Made by a program: the position numbers and the translations under genes. Shown here in pieces: positions 13,101-26,150 of a stretch of DNA of 64,000 nt. Source of the stretch: Allodiplogaster sudhausi (Eukaryota; Nematoda; Chromadorea; Rhabditida; Diplogasteridae); assembly GCA_945643635.1 (NCBI GenBank), contig CALZFC010000030.1, forward strand, positions 950,501 through 1,014,500, given 5' to 3'. The first letter of the stretch is position 1; each line of letters starts with the position of its first letter. The notes beneath the pieces were generated by a model that was not told the DNA's origin, did no database searches, and saw only the letters and a list, made by a program, of their open reading frames with translations.

Positions 13101-16100
13101 TTTATTGTTAGTTTCTCTATTTATGATGCATAATCAATAGCACATTCAATCAAAACTTTGCATAACAATTATATTTCTTTTCGGCCCATATTCACTTCAC
13201 TTCTCATTCGACTAATCATTCGACTTCATCATTTTTTCCCCTTCGTTATTTCCCATTTTTAACCACTTTCTCTCTATCTCTCGCTCTCGCTCTCTCCCTC
13301 TCTCTCTTTCTCTCTCTATGTCCCTCTCTCTCTCTCTTTCCTACTCATCCTCTCTCCCTTTCTCAGCTCTCTCTCTTCATCTCTCTCTCTCTTTCTCACT
13401 CTCTCTCGCTCTCTCTCTCCTCAGCTGACGGTCTCTCTGACCTTCTCGCGCTCCTACGGATTTTACATCCTCCAAATGTACATGCCTACCTATGCGTCCG
13501 TCTTCCTCTCGTTCGTCTCCTTCTGGATCGATCTGAAGGTGTGCAATATTATTGGAATTCTATTTTATTTTCGTCTCTTTTATTAGTTCAAAAAAAATTG
13601 TAGTCGTAATTATAAACTTACAGGCGCTGCCCGCCCGAATTACACTTGGCGTCTCATCGCTGATGGCGCTCACCTTCCAGGTCAAATAGCTATAAAAGCT
13701 GTAATTTTAAATGCGTTTTCCCGCCAAAACTTCACTTGGTATTTTCCGGCCCAATTTAAATTTATACGATCATCTTATTGAAGTACGGTAACGTCGCCAA
13801 GTCGCTGCCCAAGGTCGGCTACGTCAAGTCGATAGATGTCTACATGGTGCTGACGACCGGGTTCGTTGGCACTTTACATCTCAAGGGCCGTAAAATATCA
13901 CAAAGAATGTTCAATATAGAATTAATATTATTTACCTACCTATATACATAAATTCTTAAATATTACAGCTTCATCTTCTTCACGATGGTCGAAGTGGCGT
14001 TTGTGTGGTAAGTTTGTCTTGATTGCTCTGCAATCGTAGCCATTTTTTTCGTCGTTATTTTCCCATTAGCTAAATATTCACTGACACTAACCTTATTTCT
14101 CATTCTATTACTTAATATTTTCAAGTACTTTTAAGACCTCATCAACTTCATGAAAAAACAGTATAATTGAAGACAACTATTGATTTTTTTTTCCAGTTTC
14201 ATCGAGTCACAGAATAACAAACTACGCAAGGCGATCAACGAAGCAAAGAAGAAGGCGCGTCTGGAAAGAGTCGCCAGCCTCAAGAGGTCGTTATCGACTT
14301 TTTTTTCTTCCTGTTTTCTTATTCTTATAAATGTTCGCCAATACTTTAATAATTTAATCACCTATTTATTTATTTCTATTTAATTGTCGTGAACATGAAA
14401 AAAGTGAAAGTTTGTATCGAGTATATTCCTAATAAATAAATAAATATCGATAATATTGGTTGACATGTGCTTCTTCTCCTTCCTCTCGGCGACCACTTCA
14501 TCATAGCGAGGGCTTTCCACTTCTCTACTCTGCTTCCTGTCCACGTTGGGCCTCGCCCCGAGGCACTAACCCAATTCCTCCCAGCCTCCTGTTGCGCGAG
14601 ACAATCAAAATATCACTGCATTCTTCTTACTTCCTCTCTCTCTCTCGTGCTCGTTTTATTTCTCTCTCTCCCTCTTTCTTTTCCTCACTCTCGCTCTTTT
14701 TCTCTTTCTCTCTCTCCCTCGCCTTATAAAATTTTGTATCTCTAACTTTTTCTCTCTTTCTCGCACTCTCTTGATCAATCTCTCGCCACTCCACTCCACT
14801 TTTTCTCTCCACAACTCCCAAGAATTCCTCACGCCAATAGGGACGACAAGTCCGGATGAAAGATGACGTTGCCGAATTCCACACCCTTGAAGCGACGTCA
14901 TAATGTAGAGAACATCATGATAAAGTCCGGGCCGGGGCAAAAAGGCGAAAATACCATTAAACAATGGCTGATGTATGCAAAATACTGAGGGCCTAGAGAG
15001 GTTCCGTCTCGTTTTCAACGCCATAAATGCATATTAAATGAGGACGATCACTTTAAAAAATTTTAATTTTTTAAATTACCCCCTCGCACTCTGATTCGCG
15101 CATGCTATTTTGACGCTGCAGGTTTGTGCGACCTGCGAAATAGCACGCGAGAGTGAGAGTGAAGAATCAAGGGCAGACGCGACAATTCAAACCTGCATTA
15201 AATATTTTCGGTGAACGTCTCTCCAAGCTGCTCGATACCCTGACTCGTGGGTGGGGTGCTGTAATAGTAATATTTTTAATGCGCGTGTATATACATATAT
15301 TTATTTATTTATACAAAGCAATAAAATTGCAGAAAGAAAGCTCGCCGACGTCTTGACTCGATTGCCGGCTGTGGCGAGAAGAATTCGTACGGCGCCATTT
15401 CTTCGATTGGCGGCGACGAAAGCAGCGGCCTTCTGGGGCCGAACTCGAATCTGAGCCAGAGTCAGAATCACCACAATCAGGGCAGCCGCCTCTCCATCTG
15501 CCTCGGCAACGACCTCAGGGCGTATCCGCCGGATTCGAGCTTTGTTGTAAGGAATTTTTTTTCCTTTTTCTCTTTTTCTCCTTTTCTCTTTCCCATGATC
15601 TCTCTCTCTCTCTCTCTCCCTCTCTCTCTTCCACCCTCTTTCACCCTTATTGGTGCGAGAAACTAAATAGTAATTTTTCTTTTTAAATTTTCCTGACCTT
15701 TGTAGTAGATTTTCTCTAATCACAGGCTCTCTCCGGCTTTTGTTTGGCCAGGCAATAAGGCACTAATTTAAGATAAGATTGAATTTTTGGCTCCTTTAAT
15801 GTTTCCTCTTTCAGCTCGCCAACGGGAAGCGTGCGTCGTCCGCTGGGCTGCTTCTCAGCGGGCCGAGCATCGACGACGAGGGCGTCTCGACAGCGGAGGA
15901 GGCCGAGCCGAGGTGGACTGGCGAGAGACTCGACTCCATATGCAGGTAACGAGAGGGAGGGGGGAAGGGAGAGAAAGAGGGGAAGAGAAGGAGAAGGTGA
16001 GAGAGGGAGAGAGAGAGGGAGAGAGAGGGAGAGAGAGAGAGAGAGGAAGGGAGAGAGAGAGAGGAAGGGAGAGAAAGGGAGGGAGAGAGAGAGGGAGGGA

Positions 16101-16674
16101 GAGAGAGAGGCAGAGAGAGAGGGAGAGAGAGAGGGGGGGAGAGGGAGGGAGAGAGAGAGGGGAGTGAGAGAAAAAGAAGGAGGGAGGGGTAGAGAGAGGG
16201 AGGGGAGAGAGAGGGAGGGGGAGGGAGAGGGAGGGGGAGAGAGAGGGAGGGTGAGAGAGGGAGAATGAGAGAGGGAGAGAGGGAGAGAGAGAGGGAAAAG
16301 ATAAAGGATGTATCCGAATAAGAAAGCCAGTTTGAATGAGATTATTAAAAATGTATGCATAGACATTGTAGACCAAAAAAGGGAATATGCTTACAATGAG
16401 CCACAAAAGAAGCACAGCGCTGAAAAGAAACTGTTCATGGTTCAAAAAATCGATTAATTTTTAATGTAAAAGAAATAAAATCATGACTTTCAATTTTGTA
16501 AAAAAAAAAATACCTATTAAAAAAAGAAGAGAAATCCCCTCCTCCAGAAAAGCCTTCCCGGGCTCGTTCTGCGTGCTGAACATCATCTACTGGGCCTACT
16601 ACCTCACACTCAATCACTTTGCGACGCAGCGAGCGCTCGGCACTACAGTACCTGTCGACCAGAATGTATTCTAG
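10177..16674 (+). CDS. Cys-loop ligand-gated anion channel subunit (nematode LGC/GABA/ACh-Cl type)
   Basis: Seventeen exons join in frame to 582 residues: 10177-10341, 10560-10681, 10844-10897, 11156-11278, 11541-11673, 12210-12269, 12372-12440, 12547-12621, 12934-13032, 13425-13538, 13624-13680, 13784-13860, 13969-14007, 14197-14286, 15333-15546, 15815-15945, 16548-16674. The extracellular domain has a WYDPRL loop and the diagnostic Cys-loop, C230 and C244 with 13 residues between and FPMD inside. Next come M1 ([14 protein letters not shown]), a PAR motif at 341-343 before M2 (typical of anion-selective members), M3 ([14 protein letters not shown]), a basic then Ser/Gly-rich cytoplasmic loop, and M4 ([16 protein letters not shown]). 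It should form a pentameric chloride channel in neuron or muscle membrane. Ligand cannot be told from sequence alone. The first 40 residues do not look like a clean signal peptide, so an upstream exon may be missing. Confidence 0.88.
11674..12209 (+). repeat. Intron with GA tract at the donor end and CT tract at the acceptor end
   Basis: The intron opens with GTGAGA and runs into about 180 bp of GA-rich repeat, then unique sequence. It closes with about 70 bp of CT-rich repeat before TTTTCAG. The two tracts are complementary in the pre-mRNA. Confidence 0.8.
14287..15332 (+). other. Long intron of the channel gene
   Basis: It carries a CT block (about 14630-14780), about 250 bp of non-repetitive sequence (14790-15050), and a small inverted repeat near 15100-15145 in which GCTATTTTGACGCTGCAGGT is nearly repeated in reverse. 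No exon in frame with the flanking ones was seen. Confidence 0.5.
15946..16547 (+). repeat. Intron with a 350-bp GA/GGA microsatellite
   Basis: GA, GGA and GGGA units run almost without break from the donor to about 16300, then AT-rich sequence leads to the last exon of the channel gene. Confidence 0.85.
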
Positions 16675-17526
16675 CCAGCTCCTTAAAATATTTAAAACAC
16701 CATTTTAAATTATTGATGAATTTTTAATGAATTTATAATAGTTTTGCATAATTTTATCGAACAAATATATAAATTCGTGCTTCTGTCACGGAGATGATGC
16801 TTATTCAAGATTGTACGGCCATCTTTAAAGCTTCAAAACGAAATGGTGCTCTTCTTCTTGTTAACAAAGCAATCGTCATTTTTCTCTCTCTACCCATTCA
16901 ACTGGACGATTCAAACTTGCGGAGTAATAATGTCTGAAAATATTCGAGTAACATATCGAAATGTCAATATCATGATGCCTTGATTGTTGATATTTATTGC
17001 TCTTTCCTCCTCATATTAAATTAATTGCCAAATATTGCTAGTATTGCTTTAAATATAGTTCAGTGTTGTGCAGTAAAATAGCGCTAGTTCCCCAAGATTC
17101 TTCATAAGCATGAGGCACAAATTTCTGCTAACAACTGATACTGTGATAAAATATTGATAACTTACTGTGCAAAAATATTTGACCAAGAGATATAAACCTC
17201 CGAACGAATCGTTCGCTTTGTTTTTGAAAATATATACATACATATGTACATACACGGGATGTATTAGTAATGAAGAGAAGATTTATGTAGATAGCCTTGC
17301 ATTAAGCAGTTTCTTTTGTCGGGGACGTTATTGTCAGCAAGCTTCTCGTCATGGAAATTGCTTTTATTAAGCGTCCAAAATTTCATCATGTGAATGAGTT
17401 GTCATCCTTTCTCTGTTGCATTTTACAATGCATAGTCTGCATCTTTTATTGCAAGTTTATTTAATAATATTATAGATGTAGTATACTAAATGATTATGGT
17501 TGGCAGAACGGAGACATCTCTTATTG
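16675..17526. other. Intergenic DNA between convergent genes
   Basis: AT-rich sequence between the channel stop and the cathepsin stop. AATAAA on the minus strand at 17456-17461 is a likely polyadenylation signal for the cathepsin gene. No coding sequence was seen. Confidence 0.5.
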
Positions 17527-19076
17527 TTAGACCTTGGGGAGACCAGCGACGATTCCGGACTCGATGCCGCATTCGTCGTTGCCACGGCGGATCTTGAAGA
17601 AGCCTGAAACGGAGGCCAACAACCACCATTGAGAATCCTGGCGGCTCCATGATTTTGGTCAAAACTTTTTTTTTGCTGATTTTTGGTCAAATGATAATTG
17701 GTCACCAATGATTTTGGCTTGGGAATCAGCAGGTGACCAATAATCATTGACCAAAAATCAGGTCACCGAGAATCTTAGGTCAAACATAAAAATCCAAAAT
17801 TGTTTGACTATTATGTATATATTCCTTCTGAATATTACACTATATAAATGCTCGTGCTCAGAATCTTTTTGTACCATCAAGTCCCCAGTCGTTGTTCCAC
17901 GAGTTGGCAGCGAGCCAATACTTGGTGCCCGACTCGACGCCCCAGCCGAGGATCTTGACGGCGTGGCCGCCCTCCTCGCCTCCGGCCGTGTGCTGGAAAT
18001 ATAGTAGTAGTTATGTACTTTGATTTTGAAGACCTAGATTTTTGATATTTACATAGCTACATACATATGTACTTACATACATCCATACATTTCGCGGTGT
18101 AGAGCGCAAATTGTGTACTTACGTGGTAGACACCCGAGGTGTAATGCATAAAGTCACTATAGACGATGAAGGAAGCCTCGACGGGGCCGTTCGTCATGAT
18201 CTCCTTCTGGATGACGGCCTCGCTCGCCTTGACGGCGTAGGCAGACTTGCCTAAAGCCAATATTTCTCAAGTTTAAACTACCAACATTGTGTGTAGATGG
18301 CAAATAACTTACAATTAGCAATCCAAAATGTACTGACCAAACACCTTGTCCTGGGCGTACGGGGTGGGGTATCCGTTCTGGCACTTCTTAGTGCAGGACG
18401 GGGTATCTGCTTCCTCGAAGCAGTCGTGGTGGTGGAGGGTGCCGTTGAAGGTGTGCGTGCCGCACGGCTCGATCGGGTACGGCATGCAGCCGGCGCCCTC
18501 GTAGAAGCCGTCTCCGGTGACGACGCCAGCCTTGACCCACCAGTTCCACGCGCGGATCGAGTATCCGCCATCGCAGCCGTCTCCACAGTACGAGCCGCAG
18601 CAGGCGAGCGGGTCGGTGGCGGCGAGCACGGGTTGCCGGGCGCCCTTGCTGGCGATGCAAACGCGGTCAGACATGGCCTCGACGGCGGCGAAGGCCCAGC
18701 ACGAGCCGCACGCCGACTGGTCACGGATGTAACCGATGCGAGAGCACTGAGGCCACTGCTGGCGGGCATCGAAGGAGTCGGGGATGGCGGCGAGTGCCTG
18801 CTCCGTGAGCGTGACCGGCTTGACCTCGGCGTCGGCCGGGTGCTGGGTGTACTTGATGGCCATGAGTGCGGCCGCACGCCTGGCGGGCGCAGCGCGCATG
18901 TCGTCGGCCTTCCACTCGTTCTGAGCAGCGTTGATGTAGTCAGCCAGCTCCTTGCCTCTCAGCTTCAGCGCAGCATCCGGAATGGCCGTGGTGAGGCCAA
19001 CGAGGGCCAGAAGGATGAGAAGCTTCTGGCAAAGGAAAAGCGTTGAGATCCTTGATATCAGGATGGAATTGTACAT
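17527..19076 (-). CDS. Cathepsin B-like cysteine protease (C1A family)
   Basis: Four exons on the minus strand, 19076-18338, 18250-18123, 17992-17875 and 17603-17527, join in frame to 353 residues, the normal length for a preprocathepsin B. Residues 18-31 form the hydrophobic core of a signal peptide. The propeptide follows, then the mature enzyme starting near IPDSFDAR. Catalytic Cys126 is in [10 protein letters not shown], His299 in [12 protein letters not shown] and Asn319 in ANSWNNDWG. The occluding-loop region keeps its cysteines, but the usual paired histidines are replaced by [15 protein letters not shown], as in divergent nematode CPR proteins. That suggests weaker or absent dipeptidyl-carboxypeptidase activity (inference). 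The product is a secreted or lysosomal papain-fold protease, probably digestive. Start choice: first ATG of the open frame; an acceptor-like CCAG inside the signal peptide (near 19029) leaves another 5' exon possible. Confidence 0.9.
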
Positions 19077-19240
19077 AATTGGAAATATAAAAATAAAATA
19101 AATAAAAATGCTTCTTTATGCATTTTTCTTAGAAAAACGAATAAAGAAAGAAAGACAGAAGCGGTGGTTGTGAACTGACTCCAGTCATAGTTGTGGTGCT
19201 TGACTACCGTTGACAGTGAAGCTTCCTCCATGTAGCCCGG

Positions 19241-19248
19241 CTTTTATA
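19241..19248 (-). promoter_or_regulatory. TATA box of the cathepsin B-like gene
   Basis: TATAAAAG on the minus strand lies about 165 bp upstream of the ATG. A GATA-like AGATAG lies just upstream of it (about 19250-19256) and CTGATAAC is further away near 19578. GATA sites are typical of nematode gut genes, so intestinal expression is an inference. Confidence 0.5.
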
Positions 19249-19256
19249 CTACTATC

Positions 19257-20800
19257 TGAGCCCAAAAAAGGCATTCATGACGCCATCTTGAGTGAATTTC
19301 TTGTGTGTGGCAAGAGATATGTACATAGAAACACTGTAGATCTGATCTAACATTTTAACCTTTCTCTGCGACTACTTCCATCGTATGCTTTCTCATGTAG
19401 CTTCCTTGTCATTCTTTATCTCTCATTTTCTGTCATCGAGAGTGAATTGAGAGTTGACTTTCTGATTCTGTGCGTGATCTCGAAAGGTCACCGGCCCACG
19501 CACAAGAGTTTCTCTCACTTGTTGCCATGACGTTTTCCACTGATCTTTCGCAGCACATCATTTACACACAGTTCACTCGCACTGATAACAGACTAGTCAA
19601 TCCAATCGAGATAGTATGTATTGTATGAATGAAGAATATCTGCAGTCATTTTCTCAAGTGAAAAATGTTTAATTTTCCGTCGTTTCTTATAACAGCTAGG
19701 TTTTTTTTGTACTTATTGTTAGTGATGTGTTCAACAGAAGCGACGTACTGCTGTGAAGAAAAGATAGATAACGAACAGATAGCCAATAAGAACAAAGATA
19801 TCAGGACCCAGAAGATCTGTAAAAGATCGCTTTCTTAGAGCCATGTTAGACTAGTTACTCCAACAGAGAAATCGATCGCCTTATATATTAATCAAAAATC
19901 GATAGTTTCGTTAATTTATAAATGTTGTAAAAATTTGTAAAGGTTGCATAAAGCAGAGGTATGAAATTGCATATATAATTGTAGTCGGGCTCGTTTAAAT
20001 ATGGTATTGCTTTTCTTTTAAAGCACTCCATCATTTCATTGCATGTGTTTTCTAAGAGAGAAAAAACAGAAATATAAGATGGAGAATTTACAAGTTGCAT
20101 GACACGTAAATAGGGAAGATACCTTGCACTTATGCATTGAGTATTATTGCTGGTTGTCTCAGTGACTCGATTCGAGGTGTAACACAATATATTTGTTGTC
20201 ATTATATATAAAAAAAATTGATATATAATGATGAGTAGTAGTAGCAGTAAATGACATAGTTGTTCTTATCTACATAATATCGGCTGTATGCCTTTGTGGA
20301 GCCGTCATAGATGAAAGAGAAGAAAAAGGAGAGAGAAAGATAGAGACAGGGAGTGAATGAAGAAAGGAGAGCTAGAGAGGGAGAGGAGGAAAATTACATA
20401 GTTACCGAACAGATAACAAACAAGCACAAGATTGGGCTTTCTGGTCTGCAAGCACAAAGATTATTTTTTTCCAGTGTACTTGCTGTTAGATGGGCTGTAA
20501 ATGGGCGGATTCGTACAAAGTTCATAAGGAAAGAGCATTGGTGTGATTTATGAACAATCTGTGACATTTTCAACGCTTGTTATCAGAGATCGTTCGCATT
20601 GTTTTTGAAAAAAATATATGTGTTGACATTAATATGTATAAACTACATTAAATATGAAAAGAGGAGAAAGATGACATAAAAAATTACATAAAGATCTCAC
20701 AATCAGCTGTTTCGTGAGTGATAATCTTGACCAACTTGCAAAAAGAAGCGGAAAGACTTGAAGGACAAATCGGCGGAATGAGCCTGGGGAGACAATTAGT
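19257..20800. other. Intergenic DNA without a recognised gene
   Basis: Mixed AT-rich sequence with a small GA block near 20320-20390. No supported exon on either strand. Confidence 0.45.
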
Positions 20801-20829
20801 GCGCCTACAACTGGAACAGCCATAAAATC

Positions 20830-21736
20830 ATGATTACACAACCAGTCAAAGTTCGTTTTTTTTCCTTCTTCCGTTTTTCCGGCACCTTTTTTTGTTCTTC
20901 AGACCGATATTTGCCTCCTTCAAACCATTTACATCCTTGATCATTAATCGCTTTCAAGGAGTTTAAACATTTTTCGATACGTCCTTTCGAGCGCCACATT
21001 TTTTCCATGAACATTTACCATTCATCTTCCCCATCATGTTTCCTTCCTATTTGTTTCCTCCTTCGCGCATACCAAAGCGAACCAAAATGAAGATGATAGC
21101 AAGTGCACATAACATGTTATGGGCTGAAAATGTCTTAAAGATGTTCTCGCGCGTGACAAGCAGTGGAAAGCAGCTGAACAAGTGGGCAAAAAGAGGGAGA
21201 GAGAGAGAGAAAATGATAGAGAGAGAGAGAATGATAGAGAGAGAGAGAAGAAAGTGATGAGAAAGTGATAAATGCGATGCAAAAGGCGAAGCTGTGAGAG
21301 AGGGAGAGAGAGAGAGGAAGAGAAAGAGAAAAGGAGAGAGAAGAGGAAGAGAGAGAGAAAGAGAAAGGGAGAGAGAAGAGAAAGAGAGAGAGAAAGAGAA
21401 GGGAGAGAGAAGAGAAAGAGAGAGAGAAAGAGAAAGGGAGAGAGAAAAGAAAGAGAGAGAGAGAAAGAGAACGGGAGAGAGAAGAGAAAGAGAGAGAGAG
21501 AAAGAGAAAGGGAGAGAGAAGAGAAAGAGAGACAAGTTAGGAAGGTGGGAAATGCAACATCCTGCACATGCCTTTCCTTGTTCCTCTTCATACAGCGCAT
21601 GCAGTAATTTCTTGCTTTCCACATTATCTTTGTCTCACTTTATTTCTATCCTCTTCTTCCATTTCTGCATTTCTCTTTCTCTGTCTCACTCCATTTATCC
21701 TCCTTGTTCCTTTTCTGATCTCTCTTTCTTTTTTTT

Positions 21737-21773
<37 letters not shown>

Positions 21774-21863
21774 CTCACCCGCTGACTCTCTCTCTCTCTC
21801 TCCCTCTCTCTCTCTCGCGTTCTCCCATTTTATCGTTCTTAGTCCTCTTCTGCGCCTCTCTCC

Positions 21864-21896
<33 letters not shown>

Positions 21897-22210
21897 CCTC
21901 TCTCTCTCTCTTTCTCTCTCTCTCTCCTCTCTCTCTCTTTCTCTCTCTCTCTCATCTCTCGCTTTCCTCATTCTCAGATACCAGTTTTCGTCTACATATT
22001 TTTTATCACTTTTCAATTTCTCTCCAAGGAGCTGACTCTTTATGATTTTATAGAACTCTCGGTGCACTCTTACACGAAAATTCAGCTGGCTGGCAACCTT
22101 CACAAGGTGCCTTGCCATAACCAGAACAACTGTCAAGAACTCCGAACGACATTCAGTTATAAGTAAAAAAAGAAACTGGCATCTGCCTTCCTTCCATGCC
22201 CTTCCAAACA
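20830..22210. repeat. Dispersed repeat block with GA and CT arms (copy 1)
   Basis: Unique-looking segments at about 20890-21180 and 22020-22210 flank a GA block (21190-21540) and a CT block (21740-21960). Parts of this block recur in inverted order and orientation around 40370-41400, including the stretch with AGCAGTGGAAAGCAGCTGAA and the one with CATCCTTGATCA-like sequence, so it is a repeated, probably transposon-derived unit. Confidence 0.6.
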
Positions 22211-22280
22211 GTATTTATACGAACATTTTAAGAGTAATGCGAATGCGGTTAACCAAAACTTTCTACACTCATATCTTAGA

Positions 22281-22484
22281 TTGAGCATGGTCACAGTCTC
22301 CTTCTCACTCGTAATGTCTCTCCCCCTCTCTCATTCTCTCTGTATCTCTCTCACTATCTACCTCTGTATCTCTCTTGTCGCTCTCTCTATGCTCTCTCTC
22401 GCTCTCTCCCTCTCTCTCTGTCTGCATCTCTCTCGCTATCTCCCTCTCTGTCTCTCTCAGTCTCTCTTTCTCAGTCTCTCTCTA

Positions 22485-22526
<42 letters not shown>

Positions 22527-23290
22527 ACCATCTCCCTTTCTGTGTGCCCCTTTCCAATCAGTTCCCTGTAATGGCTTCTCCCCCCCCTTTTTCCTCCTTT
22601 CTGTCCAGCAAATCCATTAAGTCCGTGCTGCCCTTTTGCAATCCGCGCCAGATCTGTCGCCTCAAGGTCAGCACCGCACGTTCTCCGGTGCGGCCAGCAT
22701 TATGTCAGCTTCTCTTCCTCTTTTGATTCTCTCCCTATCTCTCTTACTCCTCTCTCTCATTATCTTTCCATCTCTCACCTTCGCCCCTCTCTCTCAATCT
22801 CTTTCTCTTTCTTCGTCTTTCACTCCTCTCTCTCTCTCTTTTTTTTTTCTCTCCTTCCCTCTCTCTCTCCCTCTCTCACTCCTCTCTTTATAATTATCTT
22901 TCTCATCCTTTACACACTTTCCAGTGCATGCACATCGCTCACATTTCCTCGTTCTCTCTTTTTGTGCTTCTCTCTTTTACTCTCAATTCACTTTCTTTCT
23001 CCATTGGCGTGAAGTTGTCGTGCTCTCGATAAATCGCAAGGCATTTTTCTTATTTTCCTACTATTTCTTCGTCCTTCTCTCTCTCCCTTTCTCCATCTCT
23101 CCATCTCTCCCTCTCCCTCACTCTCGCTTTATCTCTCTCTCTCTCTCACTCTCTCTCTCGTTCACTCTTCCCTCCCTCCCTCCCTCCTTCCCTCCCTCTC
23201 CCTCTCTCTCTCTCTCCCTTTTTCTCGTTCTCTCGTTCTCTCTCCACAATCATGATTACTTCTCTTCTCGATCAAGCAACAAGCGAGATT
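22281..23290. repeat. CT-rich interval upstream of the S1 protease gene
   Basis: CT blocks at about 22310-22540, 22720-22890 and 23070-23250. A short balanced island at 22612-22665 is flanked by CCAG and GTCAGC and could be an isolated exon (SIKSVLPFCNPRQICRLK), but it cannot be linked to anything. Confidence 0.6.
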
Positions 23291-23397
23291 GATGTACTTT
23301 TCAAGCAAGAACTTCTCGCACTCAACAATCATTCTTTCTCGATGTTATCGCCAGTCTCTAAACCGTTTAGCCATCATCTTTTCTCTGCTGTTTCGAG

Positions 23398-23556
23398 ATG
23401 CGACGACAGCTTCAAGTTGTCGGTCTTTGTCCGCTTCTCTCGCTTCTTCTTTCTAGTGTTGCTGTTTACGCACAGCCAATGGTGCGCCTCGGGCCGCCAG
23501 GTAAGTACTACGTTGCTCGCTCCCTCTCTCTCACTCTCTCTCCCTCCCTCTCTCGT

Positions 23557-23598
<42 letters not shown>

Positions 23599-26115
23599 TT
23601 TCCCGATATCATCACCAGTTAGAGGTTCATTTGTTGCTCTTTCAAATAATAGTAATTTACATTTTATTTTTTTCTACAATAAGGCCCAAAACCGTTGTAA
23701 TAAATAAAAAGTTCTCGTCCAGATGTGGGCGAGAACTTAACAGAAGAACGCTTTCTTTTTTTTCGACTATAAAAGAGCACGAAACTCGACCGTGGACTAT
23801 TTTACTTCTCCTGACTAGCGTCTCTCCAAATCACATGCTCTCTCGCCCCTTGTGTCAGGCAAAAAGGCGCGAATTCAAACACGAATTTTGGCTCCTCTTA
23901 CAATTAGCTCGCCTCGAGAGTCGACTGACGCCGGCGGAGAGCGATGAACTCGCAGCGATCTGCGGCATGCAGTGGAGCAGTGAGAAGAAGACGAAACACG
24001 CCGACGATGCCTTTCCACGACCGCCCAGGCAAGCGACCGTTAATTGTACTTTTGAATTAATGGACTCGATTTCTAATTCACGGACAATTATTTTGAATTA
24101 TTGAACCGAATCATAATTGATGGGCTCGCTAATAAAAAAATCAATAATTAAATTCAGATTCATCCCGGACGGCTCGCCCAGAGATCACTATCCGTGGGCC
24201 GTGTCCATTATGGTGGATGTAAGTTGTTTTTATTACCTTTGTTTACCACCTAAAAGGCGTAGTTCTTTTCCCCGTGCACTTTGTGTGCCGTGGTGAAATA
24301 TCGATTGAAGAGGGAGATCACCAAAAACATCATATGAGATTTCAAATTGCCGCGTTATTCGCGCCTGTAATACTTTTCACGCAGAATGTTTCAGCGACTT
24401 GCGATATAACGACGCGATAATGAATAAGATTCAAAATGTCAAATCGAAAGCTTTCATAAATTCATTTTCGGTGGTCGTCCTTCTTTAAACTTGCTAATAA
24501 CTCTGTAAACAGGGCAAGAACCGCCTGGGCGGCTCGCTCATCTCGCCGTACCACGTGCTGACCGTGGCGCACGGCTTCGTCCACTTCTCCACGTACTCCA
24601 CGCGCTGTCAGTACGTTCCGCTGCTGCATTTTTTTTTTTCTGCATTCAGTTTCACTCATTCTGACATAACCGGCCGACCACTTTTTTCTATTTTTCTGTC
24701 GTCGCTCACTATCTCCTACGTCCTCCCATACCCCCGTTTTCTTCCTTGAATTCGGTATTTCATTCGTTCCTTCATATCCGCTCCCTCAATTTCTCTCACT
24801 CTCTCTCCCTCTCTCTCTTTCTCTCGCTCTCTCTCTCCACTCTCTCTCCCCAGATTCCACTCGTACAAGGAGATGGCCGAGCTGCGCGGCCGCGACGTGG
24901 CGTATGGCGGCGAGTGCATCCGCGGCACGCATCCCTTCCTGCCCAACCATGCGAGATGCCCCAGGCCAGATATGAAGATGAACAAGGTATGAGAGAGAGG
25001 GAGAGAGAGAGAAAGAGAGAGAGAGGGAGAGAGAGAGAGAAAGAGAGAGAGAGGGAGAGAGATAGGCAGCGCGAGAACGAGAAAAGAAAAATAGAAATAG
25101 AGATGGTGAGAGAGAGAGAGAAATAGGGTGAGAGAAGTGATAGTTATGATTGATAAGAAAACGCTGATACAAATAATATTTTTAAAAAAAAGTGTAGGCT
25201 TATGATCCCTAGGAAATGTAAGGAAAATAGCTGACTTTTATATGTTTTCACTTGTTTCGCCATAAAATTTATGAATAGCCTGATCTCATAATCTCTGCTG
25301 TGCCCGCTCAGATCCGCAGCGTCCTCGTGGACGACGGCTTCCAGCGCGGCAACTGCGTGCTCGGACACGATTGGGCGATCATCGAGCTCGAAAAAAAGTA
25401 CGGCTGCTTCTTTGGCGCCGCGCCCTTCTTATGCTCCGCCCCATATTTGGCTCCGCCTCTTAGTTAGCTCCGCCCTTTCGTTAGCTCCGCCCCTTTGTTA
25501 GCTCCTCCTCTTCTATGGCTCCACCCTTCTTCGCTCCTCAAAATAACAACTTTCTCGCTTCACTCGTAGATTTTCTTTATTAGTTTTTCTTCAAATGTGA
25601 TCCGCAATCATATGATTATTGATTGATTGTTTAAAATAAAAAAAATACATGATGGTCCACTTGAGAGTCGAGTTCACCGAGCGCGTCCGTCCCATCTGCC
25701 TACCGTATCTGTGGACGCCAATTCGAAGCGAGCTCACGGTCGCCGGATGGGGTCGCGAGTACAGTCAGTCTCTGCTAATCCCCCCCCCCCCCAAGAAACG
25801 ATGAGTGACGATGAGACAGTAAGCTTACCATTAGATTATTTAAAGCCCATCGACATCTCATTTTCTCTATTAATGATGTTTTCAATATGAACCACTACTT
25901 TTCCGTGAAGATCACCTTTACACTATTCACGTTTCTTCTCTTTTTAAATCATTGAACGAGGGCCAGTTAGAAAGCCAATTCGATCATTTCCGGGTTATCT
26001 TTCTTTTTTTTTCAATCGGCTCTCTCACCCTTTCTCTCTCTCTATCTCGTTCTCTCTCTCTTTTCTCTCCCTCTCTCCCTCTCTTCCTCTCACGCTCTCT
26101 CCCTCTCTCTCTCCT

Positions 26116-26150
<35 letters not shown>

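Noticed and set aside
14656..15024. Minus-strand frame in the long channel intron
   Set aside because: Half of it is microsatellite; the rest has no splice partners or recognisable motif.
15716..16445. Long minus-strand Leu/Ser/Pro frame and plus-strand Arg/Glu/Gly frames
   Set aside because: All are readings of the GA/GGA microsatellite in the last intron of the channel gene.
18297..19046. Plus-strand frame of 249 codons opposite the cathepsin gene
   Set aside because: It is the GC-rich antisense of exon 1; the minus strand carries all catalytic motifs and splice sites.
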